Shown one piece after another: positions 1 to 13,219 of a stretch of 64,000 bases of DNA. Source of the stretch: Tyto alba (taxonomy: Eukaryota; Chordata; Aves; Strigiformes; Tytonidae); contig NW_024881296.1 in assembly GCF_018691265.1 (NCBI RefSeq), positions 2,254,279 through 2,318,278 on the forward strand. Direction: 5' to 3'. Each line of letters begins with the position of its first letter. Within the stretch, counting starts at the first letter, position 1. Position numbers and translations under genes: made by a program. Below the pieces are notes generated by a model. It worked only from the letters and a program-made list of their open reading frames with translations, was not told the origin of the DNA and ran no database searches.

Positions 1-900
1 GGTGAACATTTCAGGGATAAAAAAATTATATCTGTGTGCAAACAATTTTTTAAAAAACAAACATGCTTCTAAATTTACACTAGGACAAATAATACAGCAT
101 AAAAATTATGTATATGATGCTAAATCTTTCACCACAAACAGAAGATGCAGTTTTTGAGCCTCAGCACACGCAATAAACATCAAGTTTATTCTACCAGGAA
201 TTTTCACAATTTACTCTTATGTGATGGAATAAGGCAGCATTGCTTTGTACACCTTGCATATCCCTACTTATCCCAAGATGCTTTATTTGCCATGAGAATG
301 GCTGCGGCGTTATTAGACTGAAATGTATTTATCAGTATATCTTATGTCCCACTTCAGCATCAGGAAACACCCTGTGCTGATGGTCAATGGCATCTGGGGG
401 GAAGAAGCAGAACTGCAAAGCCATGCAAAGAGGTCAACAGTATCCACGGCAGTCCTTCCCCTTCCGAAACAGAGCGAGACCCTTTTGTGGCAACAGGGGC
501 AACATATGTAATGTTTAATTACTCTGGGCATCAGGCAATCTAGTGAGTCCTGTACAGCCATAATAGTGGCCAGTGATCCACTTACACCTACAGTTCCCAC
601 ACAGGCATAGTCTTAAATTCTGGATTCACAGCACTCCCTGAGATTTCTACTTGCCTTTCACTTCACTGAAGACAGATACCTGCCACAGATTCCCTGACAA
701 GCAACTAATATGACCTTGTAAGGGGGCCTTCTATATAAAACAGGATTATAGGAAATAGAAATATATTCCTCTAAAAGAAACAGAAGACAGAATTCCACCA
801 AGGGACTCCAATCAAAACGCTAAAGGGGCTACTCCCCATTCCCTGCAAAAACATCCGGGCTGGGCATGAAGACACCTTCATCCCACTCACTGACACTCGC
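1..900. other. non-genic AT-rich DNA, nothing recognised
   Basis: Single-copy looking sequence without a recognisable exon, repeat family or RNA gene. Short open frames occur on both strands near 313-600, but they overlap each other, lack splice signals and match no family I know. CpG density rises from about 880 towards the island that follows. Confidence 0.5.
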
Positions 901-1200
901 TGGGAGGGCCTCAGCCCAGTTCGAGGCAGGGCCTCAGTCGTCACCGGCAACAGGCGCGCACCTCCAGTGAGAAACGTGCCCCCTCCGGCGCTTCTGGGTG
1001 CGCTGCATGAGGCGACGCGCCCCACGGGGACGCCCGCCTCTCCGCTGACTGCGCAGGGAGGTGAGACGATGCGCCCCACTGACTGAACCTGCAGCAACCG
1101 AGGGAAGGCGGGACGAGCCCGTTCGAGGTGACTGAGAACACACAGCACCCCTAGCAAGCGATTTGACCGCCTCTCCTCTGTCGTGGGGTAGAGCACGTGG
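901..1200. promoter_or_regulatory. short CpG island, possible promoter
   Basis: I counted 28 CpG dinucleotides in these 300 bases (5, 7, 7, 5 and 4 per successive 60-base row). Base composition is about 60% G+C, which gives an observed/expected CpG ratio near 1, while the flanking kilobases have almost none. It contains a CACGTG E-box at 1194-1199 and a TGCGCA core near 1050 resembling half of an NRF1 site. Internal similarity is visible: the word GCGCCCCAC near 1017 and 1072, and TTCGAGG near 921 and 1123. In vertebrates such islands usually mark promoters or other unmethylated regulatory DNA, but none of the flanking sequence was recognisable as a first exon, so strand and target are unknown. 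Overlapping open frames on the minus strand here are explained by the GC-rich composition. A GC-rich repeat fragment is the alternative. Confidence 0.55.
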
Positions 1201-1938
1201 GGCACAGAACATACCGGCAGGTTTCTCCAGCCTTTTTATAGGTGTAGGGCAACACAGCAACAGACGGGGTGCAGCCGATGTGTTTTTCCTGCCCCAAACC
1301 CAAACTTCTTCACAGGATCAAGTTCTTCAGCGTGGGCAGCGACCACCTAAAATACTCCCTAGAGACTGACAAATTTCTCCTGTCTCGCTAGCAAAACCTA
1401 AGCCCAGTTAAGTACCATGCTGCCCATCTCGCCCAGTACGCATATAAGTAGGCTGGGAAAAACACTTTTCCTCTGCCCTCTTCTTCCCCCAGTGCACAGT
1501 ACGAGGCAGGCCAGAATTTTTATCCTTCCACTGTAAACTATAATACCTGGTTTAAAATTATATTACAAGCCATTAATACAAACGGAGGGTTTGGGAGGAT
1601 TTTATAACCCACAAGAGATGACACTCATAGGTTATGATGTCATTCAAACCACTTGATAATATACTGTACTAGCTTGCAATATTCCAAAAGCAGCTATTAA
1701 ACTAAATATAGATGAGGAACATGTTGCTACAACAACACAAAATATTATGAACAGCAGTTCTCAGAAATATATGGCTTCAAACGTGAATTTTATTTATTTG
1801 TTTAGTCACATTTTTTCACACAGGGTAAAAACAACTGCTTCGGTCCTCTGAAGGTGCTTGCACTGTGGATTGAATTTAAAATCACCACAGTGAAAAAAAA
1901 ATAAAAGGCCAATCAAACAGTGAGGTAAACCTAGGGGG
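1201..1938. other. non-genic DNA, nothing recognised
   Basis: CpG content falls off quickly after the island. No repeat family, exon or RNA gene was recognised. The stretch ends in an A-run that leads into a TA microsatellite. Confidence 0.5.

Positions 1939-1993
<55 letters not shown>
1939..1993. repeat. A-run plus (TA)n microsatellite
   Basis: Sixteen A residues (1939-1954) run directly into about 20 perfect TA units (1954-1993). This is likely length-polymorphic and prone to assembly error. No LINE or SINE body was recognised upstream of the A-run on either strand. Confidence 0.95.
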
Positions 1994-1996
<3 letters not shown>

Positions 1997-3817
1997 ATGT
2001 ATGTAAACTGAAACACTCCTAGACAGAAATAAATCAGTCATGACCATTTAAGGTAATTCAGTTGTATTACCTTTCTTTTCATACAAAACTTAAGAGCAAT
2101 AAAAAGAGAAAATGTAAATACTAGTTCCTACACTTTTGTAAGTCACTATTATCAAAACAGAGTGCTTTAATTATATTTAAAGTCTAAGGTATGGGCTGGG
2201 TGACAAGATTTACTGGAGGTCAATGTGAGCAATAACCATTTTTCTTGCCAATGAAAAATAATACCATCAACGGGAGTTGTTAAGAGCTATTAAAATTGCT
2301 GAATTTAAATGCTTCTATAGGATACTTAATCAGAGACGTTTGGTCATTCTGGTTCGAGGTAAATATATAAAACAGTTACCAGGATCATGATGATAATTTT
2401 GATTATTTTATATTATTATTTATATTTTAAATGGTCCTGTTTTCAGCCCTGTATTATGCAGGTGTGGATCTGAGCCAAACACATCCTTCTCCTAAAGAGC
2501 ATGACGTTTGTGGGAAACAGCCCGAGAAGGCTGTGCCTTCATGCTTTCCTAGAAAGACTTCACAGAAAAAGAGAACAAGACCACTTCAAACAGTGTGTCG
2601 CAAGGAAGGAAGGAAGGATCCCTACCAAACAGAAGATGACTCCAGTGAAGTCAGACGTCCAAGTTACTGGATCAGCAGAATGAGGGTCCCTTCAGGACTA
2701 GATATAAAGCCCACAGTTGGAGTCAAGAGGAAAAATCCCCTTTTCAGCAGTGAGCTTTCCAGTAGGTGCAGAAATTCATCTTTCAAATCCAGCAAAACTT
2801 CTCCTTGGTCACATGAGTCACAGGGGATTTCAAGAGCAATATTTGACCCAGAGTCTCGAACAAGAACTATTGCCCAAGTAAGACAAGAACATGGAGAATT
2901 TAGCTGTTCTCTAAGTCACCAGAGTTTGGTTTCTTGGATTTAGTGTAGAACACAATGAAATTCACCTTCTCAGCTGAACGTGGCAGCCTGACATGAAATG
3001 GCCAAAGCAGGGCACCGTGAAGTATTTTTTTACAGTTTTGCTGAATATTCTCTCTTATAATTAGACTTTTGAACATGTTTTAATACAAATTACTTTAATA
3101 CAAATGTAGTAAATACAAGGGGCCTAGCAGTTTACTACCGACTTCCTGTCAAGGCTGTCCTATATTTTGTCATGCCACGGCGTGGCAGGCATGTCCCAAC
3201 CCCAAAGCAGCTGCCCAGGTTGAGCAGGGACAGAGCGAAACACTTGGTGGGTCCCTTGAGAGAAAAAGGAAACTCTAAACATCATTACTACTTCACTTAA
3301 ACGTGTATATCATCAGTAGCGTTCTTCAAAGGCACTCACCGTTTGTCTAAATCTGCTTCCTGTGTCATGAGAGCAGACAGTATTTCAAATGTAGTTATTA
3401 ATTGAACCCTATAAAATACACCTCTCCATATAGGAAAAATCTTCATGTGCAGACAAGCACATCATAGCTCAATACCACTAGTTTTCATCGACAAAATATT
3501 CTGGAGGCCTTCACCTTACTATTTCACCTCTGCACTGCTCAAAAGAATTAACCCTATGTACACTGTCTGCCAAAAACAAACCAAAACCACATTTTCATTT
3601 ATTTTGTTCCATCTTAGTTGTAGGTGTTCAGCACAGGCTGTATGCTGGGTCTGAAAGAATTATGGCCACACAATGCTCGTGACAGCTGGAAGAAAGCACT
3701 GTGTTTGGATACAAATGACAAGTGTGGCAAGGTCCACAACGCACCTTCAAAGGGCACTAGTGTCAGTTACCTCCAAGCCTTTCCAACAGCTTCTGACAGG
3801 GCAGGGAGAAAGCACCA
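1994..3817. other. non-genic DNA containing one 170-codon open frame
   Basis: The plus-strand frame at 2431-2943 starts with ATG and encodes 170 residues rich in Ser, Lys and Arg, without a signal peptide, membrane segment or motif that I recognise. In DNA of this composition roughly half an open frame of this length is expected by chance per 64 kb over six frames (my rough estimate from stop-codon frequency), so I do not call it a gene. The rest of the stretch holds no recognised repeat. Confidence 0.5.
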
Positions 3818-3958
3818 TATTCAATCTCCTTAAAGCTAGACCGGACAAAGCGCTAGAGAATATACTGTACAGGGGAAAAAATCTGTTGGCAAGGGCAGGG
3901 ATGAGATGATCTAATGCAGAAGAACTTTTCCGTCTCTGATTTTTATGATTCTCTGATA
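3818..3958 (+). mobile_element. CR1 LINE 3'-end fragment (old copy)
   Basis: The segment follows the 3' untranslated end of older CR1 subfamilies: a 'ctagaccggacaaagcgc' block, a GAGATGATCTAAT block (3903-3915), a pyrimidine-rich CTTTTCCGTCTCTGAT block, and the terminal ATGATTCT octamer-type tail (3946-3953). CR1 elements insert as 5'-truncated copies and end in short ATTCTATG-like repeats, not poly(A), which fits this short, diverged copy. The 5' limit is approximate; sequence before 3818 could be further decayed CR1. No reverse-transcriptase sequence is present. Confidence 0.75.
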
Positions 3959-6900
3959 TACATGGACAAATAATGGGTCTGGGGAACAATTGGATACTTT
4001 GGATTTCTGATGAAGTCCACTGCATAGAAGGGGTACATACAAACTGAAATAGGGACAAACCAACTAAAACTAATAATTTTACTGCTCCTATTTGAGTCTG
4101 GGAGGGGGTTATTTCTGAAAAGGTTCTTCCTCTTGAATTAATGCCTTTGAATATGACATTCTTGGTGGAATCAAATAGGAGAGAACCACACAGAGATCCC
4201 AATATTTGGGGTCATCATTTGGGGTCAACCTTTCCAAGCAGGCAACCAAAACACAATACATCATCATGACCCATTTGCCTTTAATAAACACCTGAAACCA
4301 CAGACAGGCCTTCTCAACCGCCTGTTGGAGCAAAAGGGCCAACCCAGAGGGGCAGCTTATGGGGTGCTGGTGAAGTATGTGAGTCACCATGTTGAAGTCA
4401 GTGCAATGACTCACCTCTTTCTAAAATGGTCATAGATCTAAGTAGCTTGTTGAACTGGTGGCCATGTATGAAGGCATGGGATTTGTCAAAGCAAATGCCA
4501 AAGTTCATTGAATGATTTTGAGGATCTGACCTTTCAGTCTACTTTGCTTCAGAGTATAAGCCAGCCATTGACACCAGCCGGCCTTACACCTGACCTGAAC
4601 GTGGCCTGACAGCAGCTAAAATTTTTGCTAAACACTTCATGAAGTCTACTGTGTTGCTGGAAGGTGTGGCGATACATACAAGCTAGCAATTAGCTTTTGG
4701 GGTAACTAGGTCAGTTAAATGCCACTTACTGAGTAATAAGATTTTGCACCACATATTGCTGCCTCACAAAGCTATTACTAGTGACAAGAAACCACATCAT
4801 TACATGTGGTCATCTGCAAACCTCATGGAAGATCTCTACAAGGAGGAAGCTGTTGTTTAAAGAAGTATCAATGAACAAACGCTGAATAATTTCACTCCTT
4901 TTATGTACATCATGCCTTCTCTCTGCGGTTAAGAATTCTCTTATTTGCAGTATGCAAAAAGGAGTTTTGTTAGTGGCTTGTGTTTGTTGAAGGGATGTGA
5001 TTAGCATACAAATAGTCAATATTCAAAGGCATTCATATTTAATTAAACTGGGAAAATAAACCAGAGCAAGACATATTTAACTACCTATTATCATCATCCT
5101 CTTCAGACATCTCTTAACTCTAAGGTTTGGACACTCGAAGCAGGTAGGGCTCCCACTCCAGGGAGGAAGGGGAGGACACTTGGCTGCCCCCACACTCCCA
5201 CTTCTTCTCCATAAGCAGCACGATTGCAGACTGACACCACTAAAGCACAAGGTTGTTTCTCACAACAGAGTTTTCAGGGTGGCACACACAGAAGGAGACT
5301 GGTGAACAGATATGTGATTGAAATATCTGCCATCCTGTCCTTGGTATCACCATGAACGTTAAGTCAAGTACAAAAACAAAACCGAAAACAAAAACATGAT
5401 AGAGTAGAAATACATTGCTAAACTAAGACAAAACTTTAAAAGCCTATCAAGGAACCCTTCCCAGTTACTTGGTGAAGTAAAGGAGTATTGGGATTGCTGG
5501 AATTGTTGGTGAAAATGTTTTCAAGTCCAAACAATAACTGACACAGACAAACAAAAGGAAATTTCAATTTTGTGGCCTTCCTGACTCTTTCTTCATCTTC
5601 CTTCTTAAGTATGAAATTTAGCTTTGAGATGATTCAACATATGCAGAAAAAAATATTTTAAAAATCCACTAGTCCTAATCCTTAATTACTTGATTTTATA
5701 TAACACTATTTTAATGTCACAATAACTTTGCCAAACTATAGAGAATATGCTTCAAGAACTGACCTGGTTAGAAATTTCACACAGAATTTTCCTTTGCTAT
5801 CTCCACTTGATATACATTGTCTTTGTGATACTTCCCCTGAAACCCTGACTAGCTGAAGCAAACTCACTGTGACAGAAGGATTTTTGAAGCTGTTATTTTA
5901 ATCCTAAGGTTTACATACCTGTCAGAGGATAGCACGTTCATAGCCTTTACTATTGTTCACAGATTCTTTTTTCCAAAGTCTACACATAGGTCTCAAGGGT
6001 TCTTGCTCCTCAAGGCAAATTACCTCTGAGTGTTTAGGTTCACCTCCAGCTCTGTATTTTTAACTTTTCATATGCTCTTTATGGTTTTCTTCCTCTGTTT
6101 TCCTTATTTTCAACTCCTGACGAGGACCCTTAAAGGAAAGAAGAAAGACACTTAGATACCATGGTGATGGGTGACCTTATAAAAAAACAGATAAATATAC
6201 AGGGGCATTGTAATGTTTCCTTCACACTGACTGTGCTACAGCTGGGTGAAAACATTTGTTCTACAAACAGAAGCAAGCCTTTCAAACATCACTTTGGCCC
6301 CAGTCTTGTTCCCAGTGACGTAGCTGAGCACAGGACCTGTGTCTTCATGGGCCATTCACCTCGTCAAGAACTGAAGATAAACTAGTTAATGGAGAGGTGT
6401 CAGGTGTCAATACAGCTGACTGATTGATTCTTCCAAACAATAGATGATGTGCTGCAAAGATTAGGAGCTTTGGTTTAGGCAAATTTTTGGGTGGTTTCAG
6501 GACTATAACCCCAACTCTTTACTCTTTCCAGACCTCGAACATCACGATTTCTTATCATCATCACAACACATTTCAAAGCATCTTTTGTGCTTTAGTTGGA
6601 ACTGTTTTGTGACAGCAAAAAGTTTTCAGAAAACAAAGGTAGAACAGTAAGAATTTGTTTAAAAGAGGAAAAAACTATGTTTAAGTTTTATCCTATGTTT
6701 AAAAGTTTACTAGTTTAAACTATGTTAAACAAATATGTTTAAATTCAACACCAATTGTAATAATATAAGCATCTTCTGAATTCAGGCTGTTAATATGGTA
6801 CAAGAACCTTCAAGATTATTTAACAATCCATGGGTCATTTCCCTCAGTTCTGCCAAGAAGCCTTTAAAAACCTTACATATACAAATAACAACTTTTTGTT

Positions 6901-9175
6901 CATGCAAATGAAGACGATTTTTAACAGGCAATCTTCCTCCTTCTTTTAAAGACCCCATACAAATCAGCAAAATCTGTACAAGTCATTCTTTTTCTGAGGC
7001 CAAGAACAGGATACTGCAGCTCTCAGGCTTTGGAAAACAATTTATTTGCATTGCCCACTCAGCGCCCCAGAAAGGCATTGGAGCAGCCAGAACAGGGCAT
7101 CAAGAGGCACAGTTTGTGACAGCCTGGAGAAGATAAAAAGGAAGGGAGTAAAAATGCAAAAAAAAAAGAACAAGACAGAGAAGAAGCAGAAGCTGAAGGA
7201 AAAGGCCAAGCCTGTTTTCTCTGAGAAAAATCCAGGCAGTCCAATGCAGAGGGAATGCAGCAGGGCTATTCTGCAATGTCTGGAGGTAAAGAGATGAGCC
7301 AAGTAACAGCCTTGTTGAAACACAACTAGAAATTCAGCCAGAGACAGCATTGATTTTTTTTTTTTTTTCCTCTCCCTATTGCCCTGGCACAGAAGAAGAT
7401 ATATGTGTTTAGATCAACTCATGCCCTTATTGAGTCTTGAGCAGAGAAGGGTCTGACTCAAGCACTTTTCATGCAGTCTGCAGGATTCCCTCGCGCACTC
7501 TGGGCAGATTACTGGGATAAATTAAGACCCAGTTTCTGCCCTTAACCTAGAAGACAATTCACCCCATTGTATTAAGAGGGTTAAAAAGAAAAAAAAAAGG
7601 ATCCAACAGACTTGCAACAAATCTTTCTAACCACTAGGTTAACACTGAGTGTGATGTTTGTATGACAGATCATGATGGGAGGTGACAGATTTTCAGACCT
7701 TGGCTGAGAAGTAAGATCAGTGGGAGGTAGATGATTTCTGTCAATAGGTGAGCTTCGCATAGTCAAAGGAATGATGACCTGAAGCTATGAAGGGATTTTT
7801 ATTTTCTTCTATTATATCTCTGCGTGTACATGTTCAGGTATTTTTTTTTTTAATCCATCAAGTAGCAGAAATAGACAGTGGTGTTTAAAAGTGTGAATTA
7901 CAAATTGCTGAAGGAGATGGACAAACTGATTATGTGGAATTTGGACAGTGGAAAAGACAACTGCCCAAGACACAGTGTTCTTCCTGACCTAGCCCTGTCC
8001 TCATCTTTCATCTCATACACACTACATCGACCCCTGCCTCCGCTCCACACGCAGTGCCAGTCTCCACCGCCCATTTGTCAAACCTTCCAACGAGCACCTT
8101 CTGTGTCATGCCAGCCCCTAGGCACTGGATGAGTTCCTTGTAAAAATCCACGTCAGTGGCTATATTATCTTGCTTTACATCTGTCCTTAAAATCAACCTA
8201 TGGTGTGACTCCTGGGCAGTGCGGGACATTGGCAAAGCAGCTGGTGTGCTCAGGTGGCTGCTGAGGACACCGGCTCAGCTCTGCTGTCACCCCTCGGGGT
8301 CCCTCACTTGCTCAGTGTTCACCAACACCCACTTTTGGTCATGAGCCCATATATCTGCATCACTTCGTGGACAGCCCAGGCTGGGTGCGTGCTAGCTTTG
8401 GGGACGTTCCTCAACTACATGCTTCCCTTTACTTCAGCAGGGCAATTCCTGATTTACACACTGGTCCGGAAGAAGAAAGAGAATCATAGCTGTTACACCA
8501 CCCCACTGACACCCTTGCTCTCATGCCACGGCAGACTTTTCCTCTGGAATCAGTTTGTCCTCTTCTTCTAGGCAGTCACAGCCCTGCTCTTCTCATAACA
8601 CCTTCTCAGTTCAACAAATTCAATTTTAATTCAATGAGCAGAGCGCAGAAGGAGATAGGCCTGTGCATAATGTTCATTATAAGCAAAAATTAGCTTGGCC
8701 CCACAAATCTAGCATATAACGAATGACTCATCTGGAAGGCGTGGGCTCAACTGATGACACATAAAGACTAAACTGTATTAAGGTTAATGAACTTCAGGAT
8801 GATGATTTACACTAAAGAGAACGTAACACTTTATGGCTGTTGAGACAACGTTCGCTCCTTTTCATTACTTTCCTGAGGACAACCTGCATTAAAAAAGAAG
8901 TCTTACACAAAGAGCTGTTGACAAGCATACAAAATGGAGCATAAATGCTACCTACTACCCGTAGCTGTACCCACGAGACCTTCGTATTTGAATATCCCCT
9001 GCTCTTTATTCACTGTAATAAGTGAAAAGTGGTCTCTTAAGCCAAAAGTGCAATTGAACTTGTGGCGATGCACCCTTTTTGTACCTGCTGCTGAAGCCAG
9101 AATGCTAGCTTCTTCTGCAGATTAAATATGCATCATTGATGTTGCTGAACTGTCCAGAAATACCGTTAAACCTTC
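3959..9175. other. non-genic single-copy DNA
   Basis: There is no recognised exon, RNA gene or repeat family in these 5.2 kb. A T-run of 15 occupies 7354-7368. A purine-rich patch at 7130-7220 opens a lysine-rich frame that is a composition artefact. The short open frames on both strands have no shared signal and are treated as chance. Confidence 0.5.
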
Positions 9176-9196
9176 AAAAAAAAAAAAAAAAAAAAA
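9176..9196. repeat. A21 homopolymer
   Basis: This is an uninterrupted run of 21 A residues. No SINE or processed-gene body was recognised in the upstream sequence, so it is listed only as a homopolymer. Confidence 0.95.
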
Positions 9197-12100
9197 GTAG
9201 TGAGTGTTTAAAATTCTCTCTATAGCTGCAACATGTTCCATGAGCTAATTAATTGCTCTTGCTACTTACTGGAGGAAAGAGCCAAGAGCCATGTGTTTGT
9301 GTTATTCATGTTTCTGATATAAACATCTGATTTTGTTGTTGTTGATGAGAAAATACTTAGGAAAGGGCATCAGAGCACTTTTCAGCATGGCTGACAATAT
9401 GGCTCCCTATTTGTTTGCTCTTTTACCTGCTACCTGCTGAAACCCAGCGTACATTCTGCACGGAGCTACACGAGGCCTGCCTGCTTGTATGACAAACACC
9501 GTTTCTTAAAGAATATATTTTGACTGTGCCTTCTCACACCCTTCTGTCTGTGTTTGAGAGGAGCATTAAAACAAATATATTTTACGTAGGGAATATTTCT
9601 GCAAATACTGGATTTCCGACTGCAGAAAAAAACCCCAAACCTCCACCCCACACAGATTTTATGTGCATAAGAAATAAGCACAAGTGAAACACATGCTGCC
9701 AGGCTTTCCTGGTACACGCACCATGATCGCAGCCCCCATACACCAGTTCTGATCTGCTGCTGCACTCTTCTGACATTACAACAGTCTATTTTTTCCTGGT
9801 TAGTGTTCAAGAACCGCAGTACTAATTCCTCCTGGTTGCAGTGCCAATGACTGTACTGGAACTAGTCCCTGGAATGAAGTGAATCCCATCTATTTTTTTT
9901 AAAGCATCAAAATCCTAACATTGATCTTTCAAAATATCAGCCTGGGTTTCCAGAAGATGAATAGCTATCTTCAGGCAGTGTTGGTCCAGCAGAGTATCTC
10001 TGACCTTTGGACTTACTTCTCCCACAACTGGGACAACCAAGGGCAAACACTAAGGGCAACAGCCAATGACTCAGGATGTCCTCTAGCAGCGATCTTACAC
10101 TCTGTAAACAAATGACATTATTAACATGCCCAGTACAGGCTTGGTTTTGGCTTGTTCTTTCTTATTTGAATTAATTTCCAAATAAGACCACTCATGACCT
10201 TTATCTGAAGCGGCGTTATGCAAGCCAAAACTTGTGTAGGCCAGAGTCTGTATTCCAGGGTAGAAGCCACCAGGAGCTAAAAGGAAGAAAGTAGGTTTCT
10301 GCTCCAAAATAAAGTGAAACCAGGAAATGCCTTTAGACAAATAAATCACAATTTCAAGTCAAGTGCAATAAGGGAAAGGGGAGTTTCCATGGCAGAGGAA
10401 GGTATCCTCCATGAAGCTAGAAAAACTCCAGTTCTGGCTTACCCAGAGCAGGCTTCTGCCACTGCTTTTTCTGGCAACACTGAGATGCAAATGCAACAAC
10501 AGTTGTAACACAAGCTGGAAAGACTCTGAAGCGCTTACTCCAAGCAGCAAATGACTGTCACAAAAATGACTGTCAGCTTAGTCAAGACTTAAATCTTTTT
10601 TGGCTTGTTTGCACTACTGTGATATCTGTTTCCTCCGTACAACAGTGAGTCATGATGAAGGGAGACTGGGAAAGACATTCTCCACAGGACATCCCACTCC
10701 CCGCTTATCCCAAATTTTTATAAAACACTGAATGTAATGATAAAAGCAAACAAACTGCACTACTAGATGAGGGCAACAGTCCATGCAAGCTAGTCTCTTG
10801 TGGCCAGAAGCAGGCTTCAAAGTGCAACTCTGATACCTCTTGACAATTTGTCCCTCTCAACCTCCAAACACCCAGCGACTGGAGGCTGGATGCAGTGCAT
10901 TTCTAATGACCTTGCCGTTGCTCTTCCTGCTGTAGCATGGACTACTGCTATAAATTTGGTTATCTCTCTCTAAAATTTGATTTGTTCTCAGTTGAACAGA
11001 AGCACAGAATTTCCCAGCTGAGTTACACATTACGGGAAAAAAGTGTTCCCTTTTGGGTTTTTCAGCCTGCCGTATTTCAGTTCACTTGACTCCCCACTTC
11101 TTGTTTTGTGCTGCCTTCACATGCCTTCTTACTTGCTCCATCCTGAGAAAAAAACATTTCATCCTTTTCCATCAGCCATTAATTATTCTCCCTACTCAAA
11201 CCAGAAACTACTGTAACTCTCCAGCATCCTTACAGAGCTGGAGTGCTCTCTGCTACCTATAGCAATGTAATCAGTGGGTCTGTGAAACTCCAATTTATAT
11301 ATTTCTGTGCAACTTATTTCTTCCGTCCTGACCAGAATCTCTGTTAGTTACACTCAGCGTTACATAGTTCCTTTTCTCATCCCAATATTTAGATGCTCAA
11401 CTAGACTGTAGTTGAAAATGCACGATTTTCATGGGAAAAATCCTCTTCAATTTCTAAAAGGGCTCAGTGATAGGTATTTCTCAGACACTCTGTTGACTAG
11501 CCCTCTTTAAACAGAAATACCACAACATTTCAAAAGCATTTCTAGATGTCTGATCTTCCAAATGCTGATGAGCACGTCCATAGGTATTTTATTGGAACAG
11601 ACACAGGATCTGGCAGGATCAAGCCCTGAATGGACAGGGAAGAAAGAGAAGCCCACAGAAGGAATCACAGAATAATTATAAAGCATCATTTTAAAAATGT
11701 TTTTTCTTTGAGGACTATGTTATTCTTAAATATGAGAAAACAGTTATGTAGAAAATAGACATCTAGCAACAAATGATAAAAGTTAATTTTTCCCCACTTG
11801 ATTCTGGCATTATCTGGTTCTTTGCTGATAGAGTGTTTTGCTCCACAGGAGAACAAAGGAATGCCTGAAAAAAAAAGGAAATACTTAAATTACAGTCTGT
11901 GTGTGATACTTTCTGCCCACATGCGTCACTGAAACAGTGTAACAGGGCACAGTCTAACAGGACTCAAGCAGTGATAGACACTTGAATTGAATGGTAGATG
12001 GAATAAAATGAAACCTTAGAGGCAGGACATAAACCATGGGAGGTTTGGTTGAGTTAAGCAGATCTGTCCTCATGGCTAACGTCAGGAGGAGCAGAGCTCT

Positions 12101-12902
12101 GGAAGCCTCCATTTGGGGGGTTTGGTCCATGCTCTGCCTGGGGTTCTTCTCAGAGCACCTGCAGACCTTGCTGGTCTGGTGCGATGGTGCTCAGAGTTTC
12201 CTGAAAGCAGGCCAGAGGTGTTCATGTGTGAACCCTGAATTAGTGAATCAGGTTCTGTAATGTTATTTTAACCAAAAGACGATGCAAGGCTGAGGTATGT
12301 GCTTGTGGGAGGAAAAGGGGGGTGGCGTGGGGGGAGAAGAGAGAGAAAGAAAAAAAATAACTATTTTAACTAGAATCCCTGTCTGTACCTTTTCACTTAG
12401 TAACTTAAATACACAGATGACTATAGCTGAGGGATATTAAATGTGAATCCTGCACAGTACATTTTTAGGAGATATAAAAATCCGACGTACTGTAAAATTT
12501 ATAGCTTCCTCTCCCTCCCCAAAAAAGGAAAAGAAAAAAATCTACTGGTAGAACATATAAATTTTTCTGAGGCTCTAAAAGGTGTCATAAAACCTCCCTG
12601 CCACAGATACAGTTGGTGTTCCAGTAAGTATTTCTATAACGCAGATTTGTAATAATTTGGGTTCTGTACATTGGGTGGTAATACTGCGGTGCTTTAGGCA
12701 ATATGCCTATAATGTCCAACACAACAGAATGCCTGTTGGGTCTCATTTCATGTATATAAATTATATATAATCTGAACAAACACGAATGGTGGGACCCATA
12801 TATAAACAGTCTTAATATTTCAACACCTACATTTCTTTATGAACCTGGGTGGTTAGAAAGGTGGTTGCAAATGATTATTTCTTTACCAAGTTCACATGGA
12901 GT
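9197..12902. other. non-genic single-copy DNA
   Basis: No gene, RNA or repeat family was recognised. A plausible plus-strand 5' splice site (CCA before GTAAGT) lies at about 12622-12628 but has no convincing exon in front of it. A TCACAGAAT-like word near 11665 faintly recalls a reversed CR1 tail but does not continue. Confidence 0.5.
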
Positions 12903-12950
12903 AGTTTGTTCAGTTTAATAATAGTCTATCTTGTTCAAGCTGAACAAACT
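12903..12950. repeat. perfect 11-bp inverted repeat (stem-loop)
   Basis: AGTTTGTTCAG at 12903-12913 is exactly reverse-complementary to CTGAACAAACT at 12940-12950, leaving a 26-base loop. It would form a stable hairpin in RNA from either strand. No known microRNA seed or family was recognised in it. Confidence 0.8.
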
Positions 12951-12960
12951 GGTCCCTGTG

Positions 12961-12983
12961 GGGGAAAAAAAAAGGGGGGGGGG
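12961..12983. repeat. A9-G10 low-complexity tract
   Basis: Four G, nine A and ten G residues follow one another shortly after the 12.9-kb inverted repeat. It is a purine homopolymer mosaic with no coding or structural role visible. Confidence 0.9.
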
Positions 12984-13198
12984 AGTAATAAATCAATAGC
13001 TCAGATGTAATCTTAGGTGTCTAGAATGCAGAGAGGGATTTTGGAGCATAATGGCACTGGTTGTCTATTGTCATTCAGACATGAGCTGCATCAGAAAAGG
13101 GCTTGTGAGAACCTGATAAGAGTTGGTCAAAAGTGGGCCATAAATCAAATGCAGGAAGTATTCTGCTGATTTCACACACACGCTCACTGGAGGGAAGG

Positions 13199-13219
13199 AA
13201 AAAAAAAAAAAAAAAAAAA
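13199..13219. repeat. A21 homopolymer
   Basis: Uninterrupted run of 21 A residues, preceded by purine-rich sequence and followed by more A/G-rich sequence to about 13235. No element body was recognised next to it. Confidence 0.95.

Noticed and set aside
771..1260. Arg-rich minus-strand frames of 108-144 codons
   Set aside because: They overlap in different frames within the CpG island, where stop codons are scarce because of composition.
2431..2943. 170-codon plus-strand frame as a protein-coding gene
   Set aside because: No recognisable domain, promoter or splice context. By my rough estimate about half a frame this long is expected by chance in 64 kb of this composition.
7046..7350. Lys-rich plus frame and Phe/Ser-rich minus frame
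   Set aside because: A purine-rich stretch creates both frames; no known basic protein or pseudogene could be matched.
11655..11690. Reversed CR1 tail (GGAATCACAGAATAATTAT)
   Set aside because: The similarity stops after about 15 bases and the expected following CR1 block is absent.
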